Assembly: GCA_012840355.1 (NCBI GenBank)
Contig: DULN01000010.1
Coordinates: 162,683 to 226,682, forward strand
Reading direction: 5' to 3'
DNA from: Clostridiales bacterium
Lineage (GTDB): Bacteria; Bacillota; Clostridia; Oscillospirales; CAG-272
DNA length: 64,000 bases
In this document: positions 35,801 through 44,583 of the stretch, piece by piece
How the letters are laid out: each line of letters starts with the position of its first letter
Numbering within the stretch: the first letter of the stretch is position 1
Notes under the pieces: model-generated
Seen by the model: only the letters and a program-made list of their open reading frames with translations
Told to the model about the DNA's origin: nothing
Databases searched by the model: none
Translations under genes and position numbers: made by a program

Positions 35801-36673
35801 ATGAAAAGGCTTGAAGACTATAATCCCACAACAATATTTTTATATTTCCTAGCGGTGACCGTCGTCCCGACTGTGTTTGTTGACCCTGCGCTTGCCGCGC
35901 TCTCGCTTAGCGGGGCGGCGGCGTATTACATCTTGCGCGGGCAGGGAAGGCTGCGCGACTTTTACGTTTACGGCGGGCTGCTTTTGGCAATGGCACTGAT
36001 CAACCCGCTTTTCAGGCACAACGGCGTAACCGTGCTATTTGTCATGGGGAATAACCCTATCACGCTTGAGGCGACGATATACGGCTTTGTCGCCTCGTCG
36101 ATGATTTTGTCGGTGATACTTTGGTTTTCCACATTTTCGCGAATTATGACGAGCGAAAAGCTGCTTTACCTTTTCGGCAGGGTATCGCCGAAACTGGCGC
36201 TGATACTCTCGATGGCGCTGCGCTATATACCGCTGTTTTCGACTCAGGCGAAGCGGGTAGGCGACGCGCAGAAAGTGCTCGGGCTTTATAAAGAGGACAA
36301 CATAATCGACGACATTCGCGGAGGCGCGCGCGTATTCGGCGTTATGGTAAGCTGGGCGCTAGAAAACGGCATCATAACCGCCGACAGCATGGCGGCGCGC
36401 GGCTATGGGATAGGCAGGCGCAGCTCGTTTGCGATATACAAATTCACGCGCGCGGACGCGGCGCTGCTACTTATGATACTTACCCTTTTCGGCGCGGCGG
36501 CGGGGGTTTCTGTCTTGCTCGGCGTGAGCTTTACGTTTTATCCCGCAATAAAGCCGCCGCCAAGCTTGCCCGCGGCGGCGGTATACTCGGCATATGCGCT
36601 GCTTTCGTTTTTGCCGGCGGCACTTGAGGTATGGGAGTGTGTGAAGTGGAAATACTTGCTGTCGAAAATTTGA
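35801..36673 (+). CDS. ecfT: ECF transporter transmembrane component EcfT
   Basis: 290 residues, polytopic scaffold that couples the ATPases to the S component. Conserved coupling helices visible as SMALRYIPLF and DSMAARGYG (the A-R-G motif). About six hydrophobic segments. Follows the transcobalamin-like gene by six bases and overlaps the ATPase gene by 28, so one translational unit. Confidence 0.88.
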   Translation: MKRLEDYNPTTIFLYFLAVTVVPTVFVDPALAALSLSGAAAYYILRGQGRLRDFYVYGGLLLAMALINPLFRHNGVTVLFVMGNNPITLEATIYGFVASSMILSVILWFSTFSRIMTSEKLLYLFGRVSPKLALILSMALRYIPLFSTQAKRVGDAQKVLGLYKEDNIIDDIRGGARVFGVMVSWALENGIITADSMAARGYGIGRRSSFAIYKFTRADAALLLMILTLFGAAAGVSVLLGVSFTFYPAIKPPPSLPAAAVYSAYALLSFLPAALEVWECVKWKYLLSKI

Positions 36674-38310
36674 GCTTCGCATACCCCGGACAGGCGAAAA
36701 AGGCGATTGACGGCGTGTCATTCTCTGTCGAAGAAGGGGAGTTTGCCGTTATCTGCGGCGCTACCGGCAGCGGAAAATCAACGCTGCTCCGCCTACTCAA
36801 GCGCGAGCTGCGACCGCTCGGCGAGATTGGCGGAGAGGTAAGGTTTTTTGGCAAGCCACTCGACGGGCTTGATGAAGTGACCTCAGCCTGTAAAATCGGC
36901 TATGTGATGCAGCGGCCCGAGCAGCAGATTGTCACAGACCGGGTATGGCACGAGCTTGCGTTCGGGCTTGAGAACATGGGGCTTGACATTGGCGCAATTC
37001 GCCGGCGGGTGTCGGAGATGTCGAGCTTTTTCGGGATTGAGGAGTGGTTCGACCAGCCGACAAGCAGCCTGTCCGGCGGGCAAAAGCAGCTTTTGAACCT
37101 CGCTTCGGTTATGGTGATGCAGCCCGAGCTTTTGCTGCTCGACGAGCCAACGGCTCAGCTTGACCCTATTGCCGCCTCTGAGTTTATCGCTGCGCTGGTC
37201 AAAATCAACCGCGAACTCGGCGTCACTGTAGTAATCGTCGAGCACCGGCTTGAGGAGGTGCTCCCAGCCGCTGACCGCGTGTTTGTGATGGAGGACGGCA
37301 GGCTCCTACTATCCGGGCGCCCGCGCGAGGTCGCATCTGAGATTGCGGGGCGCAGCGAGCTGCTTTTAGGCATGCCCGCGGCGATAAGGTTGTATAACGC
37401 CATATCACATTTGCCGATAAAAAAATCCGAGTGCCCGATCACGGTGCGCGAGGGCAGGCAGTTTATAATGAAAAACTTCAAATCCGGCGCTTCGCTGCCT
37501 CTTGAAGCCGAACCTAAAGACGGTGCGCCCGCGCTCGAGATGCGCGAGGTCTATTTCCGCTACAGCCGCGATTTGCCGGACGTGTTGCGCGGGCTGAGCT
37601 TTACGGTGTATGAAGGCGAGGTCTTCTGCCTGCTCGGCGGCAACGGCTCTGGCAAATCTACAGCGCTTGCCGCTGCGGCGGGGCTTATTTCGCCATACTC
37701 GGGCGAGGTGCGCATTTTCGGCAAGCGGATACGCGACTACAAAAACCGCTCGCTATACCGTGAGTGCGTCGCGCTTTTGCCGCAGGACGTGCAGACGATG
37801 TTCCTTTTTTCGACCGTGCGGCGCGAGCTTGAGGAAGTCGGCGCGCGGCTCGACGAGCTGCCGTATGATATCTCCCACCTGCTCGACAAGCACCCGTACG
37901 ACCTTTCGGGCGGAGAGGCGCAGCTCGTGGGGCTGGCAAAAGTCCTTGCGGCGCGCCCCCGGCTATTGCTGCTTGACGAGCCTACGAAAGGGCTAGACGC
38001 GCATGCGAAAAAGGTAATCTTGAAGCTGCTTTCGAAGTTATCGCAATCGGGCATGACAATTGTAGTTGTGACGCACGACGTCGAGTTTGCCGCCGAGTGC
38101 GCCGGCCGCTGCGCGATGTTTTTCCGCGGCGAGGTCACCTCGTGCGCTCCCCCGCGCCGGTTCTTTTCGGAAAACAGCTTCTACACCACCGCGATAAACC
38201 GCATCACGCGCGGGCATTTCTCCGGCGCAGTGACTCTTTCCGACGCAGTCGAGCTTTGCAAAAAGAGCTTTGTGCCTGCATCGTCCGACGAAGGGGGTAG
38301 CCGTGCGTGA
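36646..38310 (+). CDS. ECF transporter ATPase, two ABC domains fused
   Basis: 554 residues from GTG 36646 (GGGAGTG upstream; an ATG at 36631 has its site too close). Domain 1: GATGSGKST, LSGGQKQLL, LLLLDEPTAQLDP. Domain 2 (from about residue 285): GGNGSGKST, LSGGEAQLV, LLLLDEPTKGLDA. EcfA and EcfA' are usually separate genes; here both sites are on one chain and both look active. It overlaps ecfT upstream and the S component downstream. Confidence 0.9.
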   Translation: MEILAVENLSFAYPGQAKKAIDGVSFSVEEGEFAVICGATGSGKSTLLRLLKRELRPLGEIGGEVRFFGKPLDGLDEVTSACKIGYVMQRPEQQIVTDRVWHELAFGLENMGLDIGAIRRRVSEMSSFFGIEEWFDQPTSSLSGGQKQLLNLASVMVMQPELLLLDEPTAQLDPIAASEFIAALVKINRELGVTVVIVEHRLEEVLPAADRVFVMEDGRLLLSGRPREVASEIAGRSELLLGMPAAIRLYNAISHLPIKKSECPITVREGRQFIMKNFKSGASLPLEAEPKDGAPALEMREVYFRYSRDLPDVLRGLSFTVYEGEVFCLLGGNGSGKSTALAAAAGLISPYSGEVRIFGKRIRDYKNRSLYRECVALLPQDVQTMFLFSTVRRELEEVGARLDELPYDISHLLDKHPYDLSGGEAQLVGLAKVLAARPRLLLLDEPTKGLDAHAKKVILKLLSKLSQSGMTIVVVTHDVEFAAECAGRCAMFFRGEVTSCAPPRRFFSENSFYTTAINRITRGHFSGAVTLSDAVELCKKSFVPASSDEGGSRA

Positions 38311-38993
38311 TAGTAATAAAAAGCGCGGCTGCGCGGAAGGTCATTAAAGTGCTGGTTCCGGCTTTGCTTATTCCCGGGGTAATAGCCGCCGGCGCGTACC
38401 TCTTCCGCGGCAGGCATTATTATGCGGTAACGCTCGCGGTAGCGATGCTCTCGCTTATGCTTTTCGCCGCCGGTTTTGAGCGCAAGAAAACCGGCACGCG
38501 AAGGCTTATAATCGTCTCGGTAATGGTGGCGCTTTCTGTCGCGGGGAGGTTTATCCCGTTTTTTAAACCTATCACCGCGCTGACGGTAATCACCGGCGTA
38601 TACCTTGGCGGCGAAGCAGGGTTTTTGTGCGGCTCAATGGCCGCGGTAATCTCCAACTTCTACTTCGGGCAGGGGCCGTGGACGCCGTTTCAGATGTTCT
38701 CGTGGGGGCTGATAGGCCTTTTCGCGGGGCTGCTCGGCGGGATGCTTAAAAAAAGCCGTGCGCTTATCGTGATGTATGGCGCGGTATCGGGCGTCCTTTA
38801 CTCGTTTGTAATGGACATCTGGACGGTGCTTTGGTACGACAAAGGCTTCGACCCCGCGCTGTACTTCGCGGCGCTCGGCACCGCGTTGCCTCACACGCTG
38901 CTTTACACCGCATCGAATGCGGTATTCCTGTGGCTTTGCGCAAGGCCGTTCGGCGAAAAGCTCGAGCGCGTGAAAATCAAATACGGGGTATAA
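38307..38993 (+). CDS. ECF S component, probable cobalamin-specific (CbrT-like role)
   Basis: 228 residues with about seven hydrophobic helices; TALTVITGVYLGGEAGFLCGSMAAVISNFYFGQGPWTPFQMF is characteristic of the large ECF S component group annotated in cobalamin loci. GTG start sharing GTGA with the ATPase stop; AAGGGGG upstream. B12 specificity is inferred from the riboswitch and neighbours. Last gene of the operon, followed by a strong terminator. Confidence 0.8.
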   Translation: MIVIKSAAARKVIKVLVPALLIPGVIAAGAYLFRGRHYYAVTLAVAMLSLMLFAAGFERKKTGTRRLIIVSVMVALSVAGRFIPFFKPITALTVITGVYLGGEAGFLCGSMAAVISNFYFGQGPWTPFQMFSWGLIGLFAGLLGGMLKKSRALIVMYGAVSGVLYSFVMDIWTVLWYDKGFDPALYFAALGTALPHTLLYTASNAVFLWLCARPFGEKLERVKIKYGV

Positions 38994-39034
38994 AAAATCC
39001 CGCCGCTTCCATTTCCGGAGGCGGCGGTTTTCTT
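38992..39034. terminator. Bidirectional terminator after the cobalamin operon
   Basis: Eleven-pair stem (39000-39010 with 39017-39027, core CCGCCGC), A run on the left, T-rich right. Confidence 0.87.
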
Positions 39035-39268
39035 TTATAGGTTTTCAGGGTCGTAATCGGGCTTGACGATTACGTTGTCTTTGCCCCTGATGAACTCGTC
39101 GTAGACTTTTTTCCAATCGTCAAAAGAGGCATACTCTTCGTACGAGACCGAGATGTACTTTTTGGGCTTGCCCATCGTTTTGTTTATTATCTCGGCAATC
39201 TGTTCGGCGGCTTGCTTTACCTGCTCGGGTGTTGCGCCTTTAATCGCTTTTATGACAACATGGGGCAT
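39035..39268 (-). CDS. 4-oxalocrotonate tautomerase family protein (2)
   Basis: 77 residues starting MPHVVIKAIKG, so Pro1 is the catalytic base. PKKYISVSYEEY replaces the usual beta region, and the C-terminus VIVKPDYDPENL is longer than in the 64-residue homologue at 23.6 kb; the two are not close copies. Lies 14 bases after the CapA gene on the same strand and may be co-transcribed with it. Confidence 0.82.
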   Translation of the reverse strand: MPHVVIKAIKGATPEQVKQAAEQIAEIINKTMGKPKKYISVSYEEYASFDDWKKVYDEFIRGKDNVIVKPDYDPENL

Positions 39269-39282
39269 ATTTTTATCCTCCT

Positions 39283-40731
39283 TTATTTCATATAATCCGG
39301 CAAAAACGCCGGGTGGATTGTTTTTGTCACATAACCGCGAAGCTGCGCGAGGGTCGCGGTGTAGCCGTAGTTTTTTGTCCCCATGCGAACGGCTAGCTCC
39401 TCGGTAAAATCGCGCATAAGGTAGATTTTTTGGCTAAAGAAGTTCGTTGCGTAGAAAAACACCGTCGGAACGAACACCGGGTTTTCGACAAACCACCCGT
39501 CCTCGGCCTCGGTGATGTCGAAAGTCATGACGCCGCCAACCATATTATAGGGCGCAGCCATAAGCGACACGATGTTGCCGAGCGAGTAAATGCAAAGGGT
39601 GTCGTTGCCGCCTTTGCCGCGCAGCCAGGTAATCGGCTGCACGACGTGCGGGTGGTGGCCGATTATCACGTCGGCGCCGAGGTCGGCCATATACTGAGCA
39701 AGCGAAACCTGCCCCGAGGTGGGGGTAAAGATGTTCTCCTCGCCCCAGTGGACCGACACGAACACGAGGTCGGCTAGTTTTTTCGCCTCCTCGATTTGCG
39801 TCTTTATCTCGGCGTAGTCGATATAGGGGATATAAAGCTCCGAGTTTTTGGGCAGCGACAGGCCGTTTGTCGAAAAGGTGTAGGATAAAAGCGCGATGCT
39901 CACGCCGTCGCGCTCGATAGTGCGGTTTTTTTTGTAGTCTTCGTAGTTTTTGTACCCGCCTATCATCACGACCGGCTGCGACTCCCAAAACTCAATCGCG
40001 CCGCGCAGACCGACCTCGCCTTTGTCGACCATGTGGTTGTTGGCGATGTTGACGATGTCAAAGCCCAGCTCGACAATGTCGCGTCCGATATCCTGCGGGC
40101 CGTTAAAGCGCGGGTAGTTTGAAAAGCCCAGCTCGTCGCCGGCAAGCAGCGTTTCTTGGTTTATAAACGCGATGTCGGCGTCGCGTATCATGTCTGCGAT
40201 GCTATCGAACACAGGCGCAAACCAGTACTCGCGGTCTTCGCGCGCGGCGGCGCGCTGCTTCGCCTCAAGCCATATGCCGGTGTGCACGACGTTGTCGCCG
40301 ACCGCGACGAAGGAGTAGCTGCGCCCGCCCTGCTTCCTCGCGCGCTGCCTTGACGGCTCGGTCAAAATTTCGCGGCTGCCTTGAGGTAATACGGGCGCCT
40401 CAATTCTGCCGCCGTCAGGCTCGGCGGCGGTTGTCTCTTCTACAAGCGGGGCTTCGGCACCGCTTGGCTGCGCCTTTGCGAATTCTTCGCCTTCGGAATC
40501 GCCGGATTGGTGAGAGTCGCCGGCTTCGGTTTCGCCGCCGCGAGCCGGGCTGTGCGGCTCGATATATGGCACTATGCGCGCGGGGTAGGATATCGGCGTC
40601 GTCTCGGCAGCCGTCTCGCGCGGCGCCGTAGTCTCGGCTTCAAACGGGCGCGTGTCTGCGCATCCGGCGACAAACGCGATTGTTGCCAAAAGAACTGATA
40701 AGAAAAATTTAGCGTTAAGTAATTTTTTCAT
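39283..40731 (-). CDS. CapA-family (PGA_cap) metallophosphatase lipoprotein
   Basis: 482 residues. Lipobox VAGC, a 100-residue low-complexity Glu/Ser/Pro/Thr linker, then the CapA domain from about residue 140: FVAVGDNVVHTG, FINQET, NIANNHMVDKG, SVHWGEEN and IIGHHPHVVQP. CapA proteins take part in poly-gamma-glutamate capsule handling in Bacillus, but many family members lie outside capsule loci, as here. Its first 17 bases overlap the end of the thiolase-type gene upstream. Confidence 0.88.
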   Translation of the reverse strand: MKKLLNAKFFLSVLLATIAFVAGCADTRPFEAETTAPRETAAETTPISYPARIVPYIEPHSPARGGETEAGDSHQSGDSEGEEFAKAQPSGAEAPLVEETTAAEPDGGRIEAPVLPQGSREILTEPSRQRARKQGGRSYSFVAVGDNVVHTGIWLEAKQRAAAREDREYWFAPVFDSIADMIRDADIAFINQETLLAGDELGFSNYPRFNGPQDIGRDIVELGFDIVNIANNHMVDKGEVGLRGAIEFWESQPVVMIGGYKNYEDYKKNRTIERDGVSIALLSYTFSTNGLSLPKNSELYIPYIDYAEIKTQIEEAKKLADLVFVSVHWGEENIFTPTSGQVSLAQYMADLGADVIIGHHPHVVQPITWLRGKGGNDTLCIYSLGNIVSLMAAPYNMVGGVMTFDITEAEDGWFVENPVFVPTVFFYATNFFSQKIYLMRDFTEELAVRMGTKNYGYTATLAQLRGYVTKTIHPAFLPDYMK

Positions 40732-41479
40732 TATCTTTTAATTCTTGCTGTTCGAGCAGGCCTGCTTTTCTGATAGCGTGGAATATGCGGTGTTTAAGCC
40801 CCTTATACTCAAGCGAAAGGGAACCAACCAGCCGTTTCATCGCCTCGCGCTGCGTGTGCCCGTCCGCGGGGCAAATCGGCGGGGCGACCGGCAAGTTGTT
40901 GCGCGAGGCGAAATCGCGTATCGCCTTTTCTGGCGCGTATATAAGCGGCCGGATTACGGTTATGTTGCGTCGCGAAAGGTATGTTACGGGAAGGAAGGCT
41001 CCAAGCCGCCCTTCGTGGATGAGGTTTAAAAAGAACGTTTCAATAAGGTCGTCGTTGTGATGTCCGTACGCAACTTTGTTGCAGCCGAGCGAAATCGCGG
41101 TGTCGTTTATTATGCCGCGGCGCATGTTGGAGCACAGCGAGCAGGGCGACTGCTCCTGCCGCTCCACAAATATTATGCGCGCCATTTGCGTCGGCACTAT
41201 GTGGAACGGGACGTCGAGCGACTCGCAAAGCTTTGCGATTTCCTCAGAGTTGGGCTTGCCCCTTCCGATTTCGGCAAAGCCCATGTCGATTGTTACCGCA
41301 ACGATTGAGAACTTTTTCGGATAAAACCGGCGCAGCTCCGACAAAATGCAAAGCAGCGTCAGGGAGTCTTTTCCGCCCGAGACGCCTACCGCGATTTTGT
41401 CGCCGTCTTCAATCATGTTATAGTCGTCAATCGCGCGCCGGGCATAGCTCAAAAGGTGTCTTTTTCCTTCGAAATCCAT
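40715..41479 (-). CDS. TtcA-like PP-loop tRNA thiolation enzyme
   Basis: 254 residues from ATG 41479 (a TTG at 41491 is an alternative; neither has a strong site). PP-loop VGVSGGKDSLT adenylates the target; CSLCSNMRRG supplies the CxxC, and further Cys (PICPADGHTQR) suggests an Fe-S cluster, as in TtcA, which makes 2-thiocytidine in tRNA. The HHNDD stretch is typical. Precise tRNA target is not provable here. Confidence 0.85.
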   Translation of the reverse strand: MDFEGKRHLLSYARRAIDDYNMIEDGDKIAVGVSGGKDSLTLLCILSELRRFYPKKFSIVAVTIDMGFAEIGRGKPNSEEIAKLCESLDVPFHIVPTQMARIIFVERQEQSPCSLCSNMRRGIINDTAISLGCNKVAYGHHNDDLIETFFLNLIHEGRLGAFLPVTYLSRRNITVIRPLIYAPEKAIRDFASRNNLPVAPPICPADGHTQREAMKRLVGSLSLEYKGLKHRIFHAIRKAGLLEQQELKDNEKIT

Positions 41480-41535
41480 AAAACCATTCAACCGATTAGC
41501 AATGGGTGCATAAAATCAATATGAGGTGACTTTCG

Positions 41536-42099
41536 TTGGCAATAAAAATCTATATCGACCAAGGCCATAACCCCGTCAACCCAAACGCCGGGGCCGAGGC
41601 ATTCGGCCTTCGCGAGCAGGATTTGGTCTACGAGATAGGCGTTCAGCTTGCCGAGCTGCTCCGCGCGAACGGCAATTTCGAGGTCATGCTCTCGCGCAAC
41701 TCGCCCGACGAGATACTGGGCACAACAAACCAAGAAAGCCTGCAAATCCGCGTAAATGAGGCGAACTCCTGGCCGGCGAACTTTTTTATCAGCCTGCACA
41801 CCAACGCGTCGACAAATCCCTCGGCGTCGGGCACCGAAGCGCTCGCATACTCGCGCGCTTCGCAGGGTTATGTAATGGGCGACCATATAACACGTTGGGT
41901 CTCGCGCTTGACGGGCTTGCAAAACCGCGGCGTGTCGCTGCGGCCAGGCCTTTACGTGCTGCGCTACACCAACATGCCCGCGGTTATCGCCGAGCTTGGG
42001 TTTATCACAAACCAGCACGACGCGATGCTGCTCTCGCAGCAGCCCGACCTGTTCGCGCAAGCGTTATACAGGGCAATACTAGAGTATTACGGGCTGTGA
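41536..42099 (+). CDS. N-acetylmuramoyl-L-alanine amidase (Amidase_3), no signal peptide
   Basis: 187 residues forming just the zinc amidase domain: H11 in IDQGHNP, E27, H88 in SLHTN and catalytic E153 in AELGF. Start TTG 41536 with GAGGTGA upstream. There is no signal peptide or wall-binding repeat, so it should stay in the cell until lysis, like mother-cell lysis amidases (CwlC type) of spore formers; that role is inference. Divergent from the PP-loop gene. Confidence 0.87.
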   Translation: MAIKIYIDQGHNPVNPNAGAEAFGLREQDLVYEIGVQLAELLRANGNFEVMLSRNSPDEILGTTNQESLQIRVNEANSWPANFFISLHTNASTNPSASGTEALAYSRASQGYVMGDHITRWVSRLTGLQNRGVSLRPGLYVLRYTNMPAVIAELGFITNQHDAMLLSQQPDLFAQALYRAILEYYGL

Positions 42100-42131
42100 T
42101 TTTTAGCTTTTCCGCAAAAAGATACATAAAT

Positions 42132-42168
42132 ACCTCTGCCCGAAAAGTATCCGGGCGGAGGTTTTTTG
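42132..42168 (+). terminator. Terminator after amidase gene
   Basis: Eleven-pair stem ACCTCTGCCCG / CGGGCGGAGGT, six T. Confidence 0.87.
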
Positions 42169-42189
42169 TGTTAGGGCTAATCCCGCTAT

Positions 42190-44430
42190 TTATTTGCCGC
42201 TGACCCAGAAGACCGAGGTCTTGCTCGGCAAAACCAGCTTCGCCTTTGTGCGCCCGTCCTCGTGCTCGCACGGGATGCGGCGCATGCGGCCGGTGTGGGG
42301 GTTCCATTCCTCCAGCGTGTGGATCCCGCGCAAGCTGACGGTGGCTTCGCAGTCGGCGGTGGTGGTGTTTGAGAAATACCAAATGTCGCAGCCTGCGTAG
42401 TACCTGTGTATATAATTGAACATGCCGCCGCTCCTTATGCCGCGGTTGGCGCGCAAAGCCTCAAACTGCGGGTAGAACAGGTTGAGTATCCCGCTGTTTT
42501 CGACGCGCGGCTGGCCTTCGATTACGACGTCCCAGTCGACGTTCATCCGCTCGAGCACCGCCTCAAGCTGCGGAGCCGAGATAAGGTCGGTGCCGTCGGC
42601 CGCGGTCTGCGAAAGCTGGATAAAATACGCCTCGCCGCCGGCGTCGTTTTTATTGTAGTAAACCTGCGTGAATGAGTCGATGTCGTCTTTTGTCACGCCG
42701 AAGATGTCACGGATGATTTCGGCAAGCTCCGCGTCGGCTTCCTCGCCGCGCTCCGGCTCGGCGAACGCGGTGAAGGGAAGCTCGTCGGTCGCGACGATTT
42801 TGCCGCCAGACTCAAAAAACTTCCTCGCTATCCGCATGCTGCGCAGGTCAACCATCGAGGCGCCGGGCAAAATGAGCACCTTGAACTGCTCGCTGTTGTA
42901 GTCGTTGTGAAGGTACAAAACTCCGTCCTCGGCATAGCAGGCTTTCCCGAAGACTTCGGGGTGGATTACCGTCAAATCGCGCCCGCAGAAGTTGAGCAGC
43001 GCGTTGATAAGGTTCATGTAGTCGGCGTTGACAGGCGTTGTCGGGTACTCAAAGTCGGCGTCGACTCTAGCGCTGTAGAGCTTTACCTGCGACTGCAGAG
43101 AGTATATCGGATAAAGCAGCGCGATGTCGCATACATGGCGGCCGCCGCGCAGCATCGCCTGCGCGCGCGCGGCAAACTCGCACCAGTCGGCGAGCAGCTC
43201 GCGCAACTTCACCTCGCCGAACACATAGTCGCGCGCCATAAGCAGGTTGACGCCGCGCGCGAACGCGTTCATCGCGTCGCTGTAAAGGATGTTTCTGCCC
43301 ATGAGGTAATAGTTATGGAATATATCGCACGCGACAAGCTCCCTGTCCCAGCAATACGCCGCGGAAGACGCGATTTTAAGCCCGTTTATGCCGTAGGCGT
43401 ACGCGCGAGAGAGAGTCACGCCAGGCGCGCCGAGGTATTTGTGATGCGCCATGCCGTCGCCGAACAGCCAAGGCGCGGCGGTGGTCTTTGGCTCGGCGAG
43501 GCTTGCGGTCGAGATTATCCCCCGCGCGCGCGTAAAGTCGTTTAGCGCGCGGAAGAAGCCCTCGGTAAGCATTTTGGCGCGGCAGTTTATAAGCAGCGCG
43601 GTGTAGCGCGTGGTATTGGGCCCTACGTCGAAAAAGAGGGCGGGGTAAAACGGTTCGGGGTCAAAGCCGAACTCTTTTTTAAACACGCGGTTGAAGTCCG
43701 GGCTCCACTGCCTGCGGTTTGACGTCTGGTACGCGATGCCGAGGCTGACGGTCATCGCGACCGCGTCGGGGTCGCCCTCGCCCAAAAGGCGCTTATATGT
43801 ATAAGTAAGGAAGGCGAGCGACGCCTCATAGGACAAATAGTCAGCACAATCCGACTCGTCGTCATCCTCGCAGATAAACTGGAGAACGTTCCAGTTGCCG
43901 GCGGGAACGTCCCACACTATCGTATCGCCTACCACAAACTCGCGCAAATCGAGCGTCTCTCCTGTGTCAACCTCATAAGCGCATACCGACATCAGCATGC
44001 CTGTCTTGCGGATGGGGCGCTCGACATGCTCGCCGGTAGTGCAAATGTACTCAATCATCGAGAGGCGCTTTGCGCGGTACTGCGGATACTCTGCGACAAA
44101 AAGCCCGCCAGCCCTGCCGCTCGGGTGGCGCTCGTCGGAGTCGACGTCGTCGCAAAGAGCGACTTGCAACCCCGCTTTTTTGCACTTTTCAATCAGCTCG
44201 CGCGCAGCCGCGATATACTCCTCCGAGCCGTAAGCGGGCTGCGTGGCGGAGGTCGGCTGCAGCACCACTCCACCAAACCCGGCTTTTTTATACTCGCTTA
44301 TGCGAGCGCTTATAAAGTCGCCGTCGCGCAGGTCGCCGTCGAGCGGGAAGAAGGTATATGGTCTGTGCTCAGGCTTGGGGCTTGAGAATGCCTTTTTAAG
44401 CTCCGCGTAATCTTTGCTGTGTTCCGGCAC
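42190..44430 (-). CDS. GH106-like glycoside hydrolase (alpha-L-rhamnosidase type), cytoplasmic
   Basis: 746 residues. The opening RPYTFFPLDGDLRDG and EYKKAGFGGVVLQP parallels family GH106 proteins, whose known members remove terminal alpha-L-rhamnose; a (beta/alpha)8 core spans to about residue 500, then a glutamine-amidotransferase-like alpha/beta part (FKVLILPGASMVDLRSM) and a C-terminal beta domain. No signal peptide. GTG start behind GGAGGTGA. Assignment rests on overall resemblance, so GH106 is likely rather than certain. Confidence 0.65.
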   Translation of the reverse strand: MPEHSKDYAELKKAFSSPKPEHRPYTFFPLDGDLRDGDFISARISEYKKAGFGGVVLQPTSATQPAYGSEEYIAAARELIEKCKKAGLQVALCDDVDSDERHPSGRAGGLFVAEYPQYRAKRLSMIEYICTTGEHVERPIRKTGMLMSVCAYEVDTGETLDLREFVVGDTIVWDVPAGNWNVLQFICEDDDESDCADYLSYEASLAFLTYTYKRLLGEGDPDAVAMTVSLGIAYQTSNRRQWSPDFNRVFKKEFGFDPEPFYPALFFDVGPNTTRYTALLINCRAKMLTEGFFRALNDFTRARGIISTASLAEPKTTAAPWLFGDGMAHHKYLGAPGVTLSRAYAYGINGLKIASSAAYCWDRELVACDIFHNYYLMGRNILYSDAMNAFARGVNLLMARDYVFGEVKLRELLADWCEFAARAQAMLRGGRHVCDIALLYPIYSLQSQVKLYSARVDADFEYPTTPVNADYMNLINALLNFCGRDLTVIHPEVFGKACYAEDGVLYLHNDYNSEQFKVLILPGASMVDLRSMRIARKFFESGGKIVATDELPFTAFAEPERGEEADAELAEIIRDIFGVTKDDIDSFTQVYYNKNDAGGEAYFIQLSQTAADGTDLISAPQLEAVLERMNVDWDVVIEGQPRVENSGILNLFYPQFEALRANRGIRSGGMFNYIHRYYAGCDIWYFSNTTTADCEATVSLRGIHTLEEWNPHTGRMRRIPCEHEDGRTKAKLVLPSKTSVFWVSGK

Positions 44431-44479
44431 TGCAACTCACCTCCGATTTTTGTGGATAAAGCCCATTTTATGTTAATTG

Positions 44480-44508
44480 ATTATACCACAAACAGCCCAT
44501 AAAGTAAA
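44480..44508 (-). promoter_or_regulatory. Promoter of the GH106-like gene
   Basis: Minus strand TTTACT (44503-44508), 17-base spacer, TATAAT (44480-44485). Confidence 0.7.
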
Positions 44509-44520
44509 CGGGTAGAACCA

Positions 44521-44583
44521 AAAATGCCCGAGGTTTTTGCCTCGGGCGCGCATAAAGCCGGGCGGGGTTGCCCGGCAAAAGAT
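44521..44583 (-). terminator. Tandem terminators after hpf
   Basis: Two minus-strand hairpins, GCCGGGC / GCCCGGC followed by TTTAT, then GCCCGAGG / CCTCGGGC followed by ATTTTT. Confidence 0.8.
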
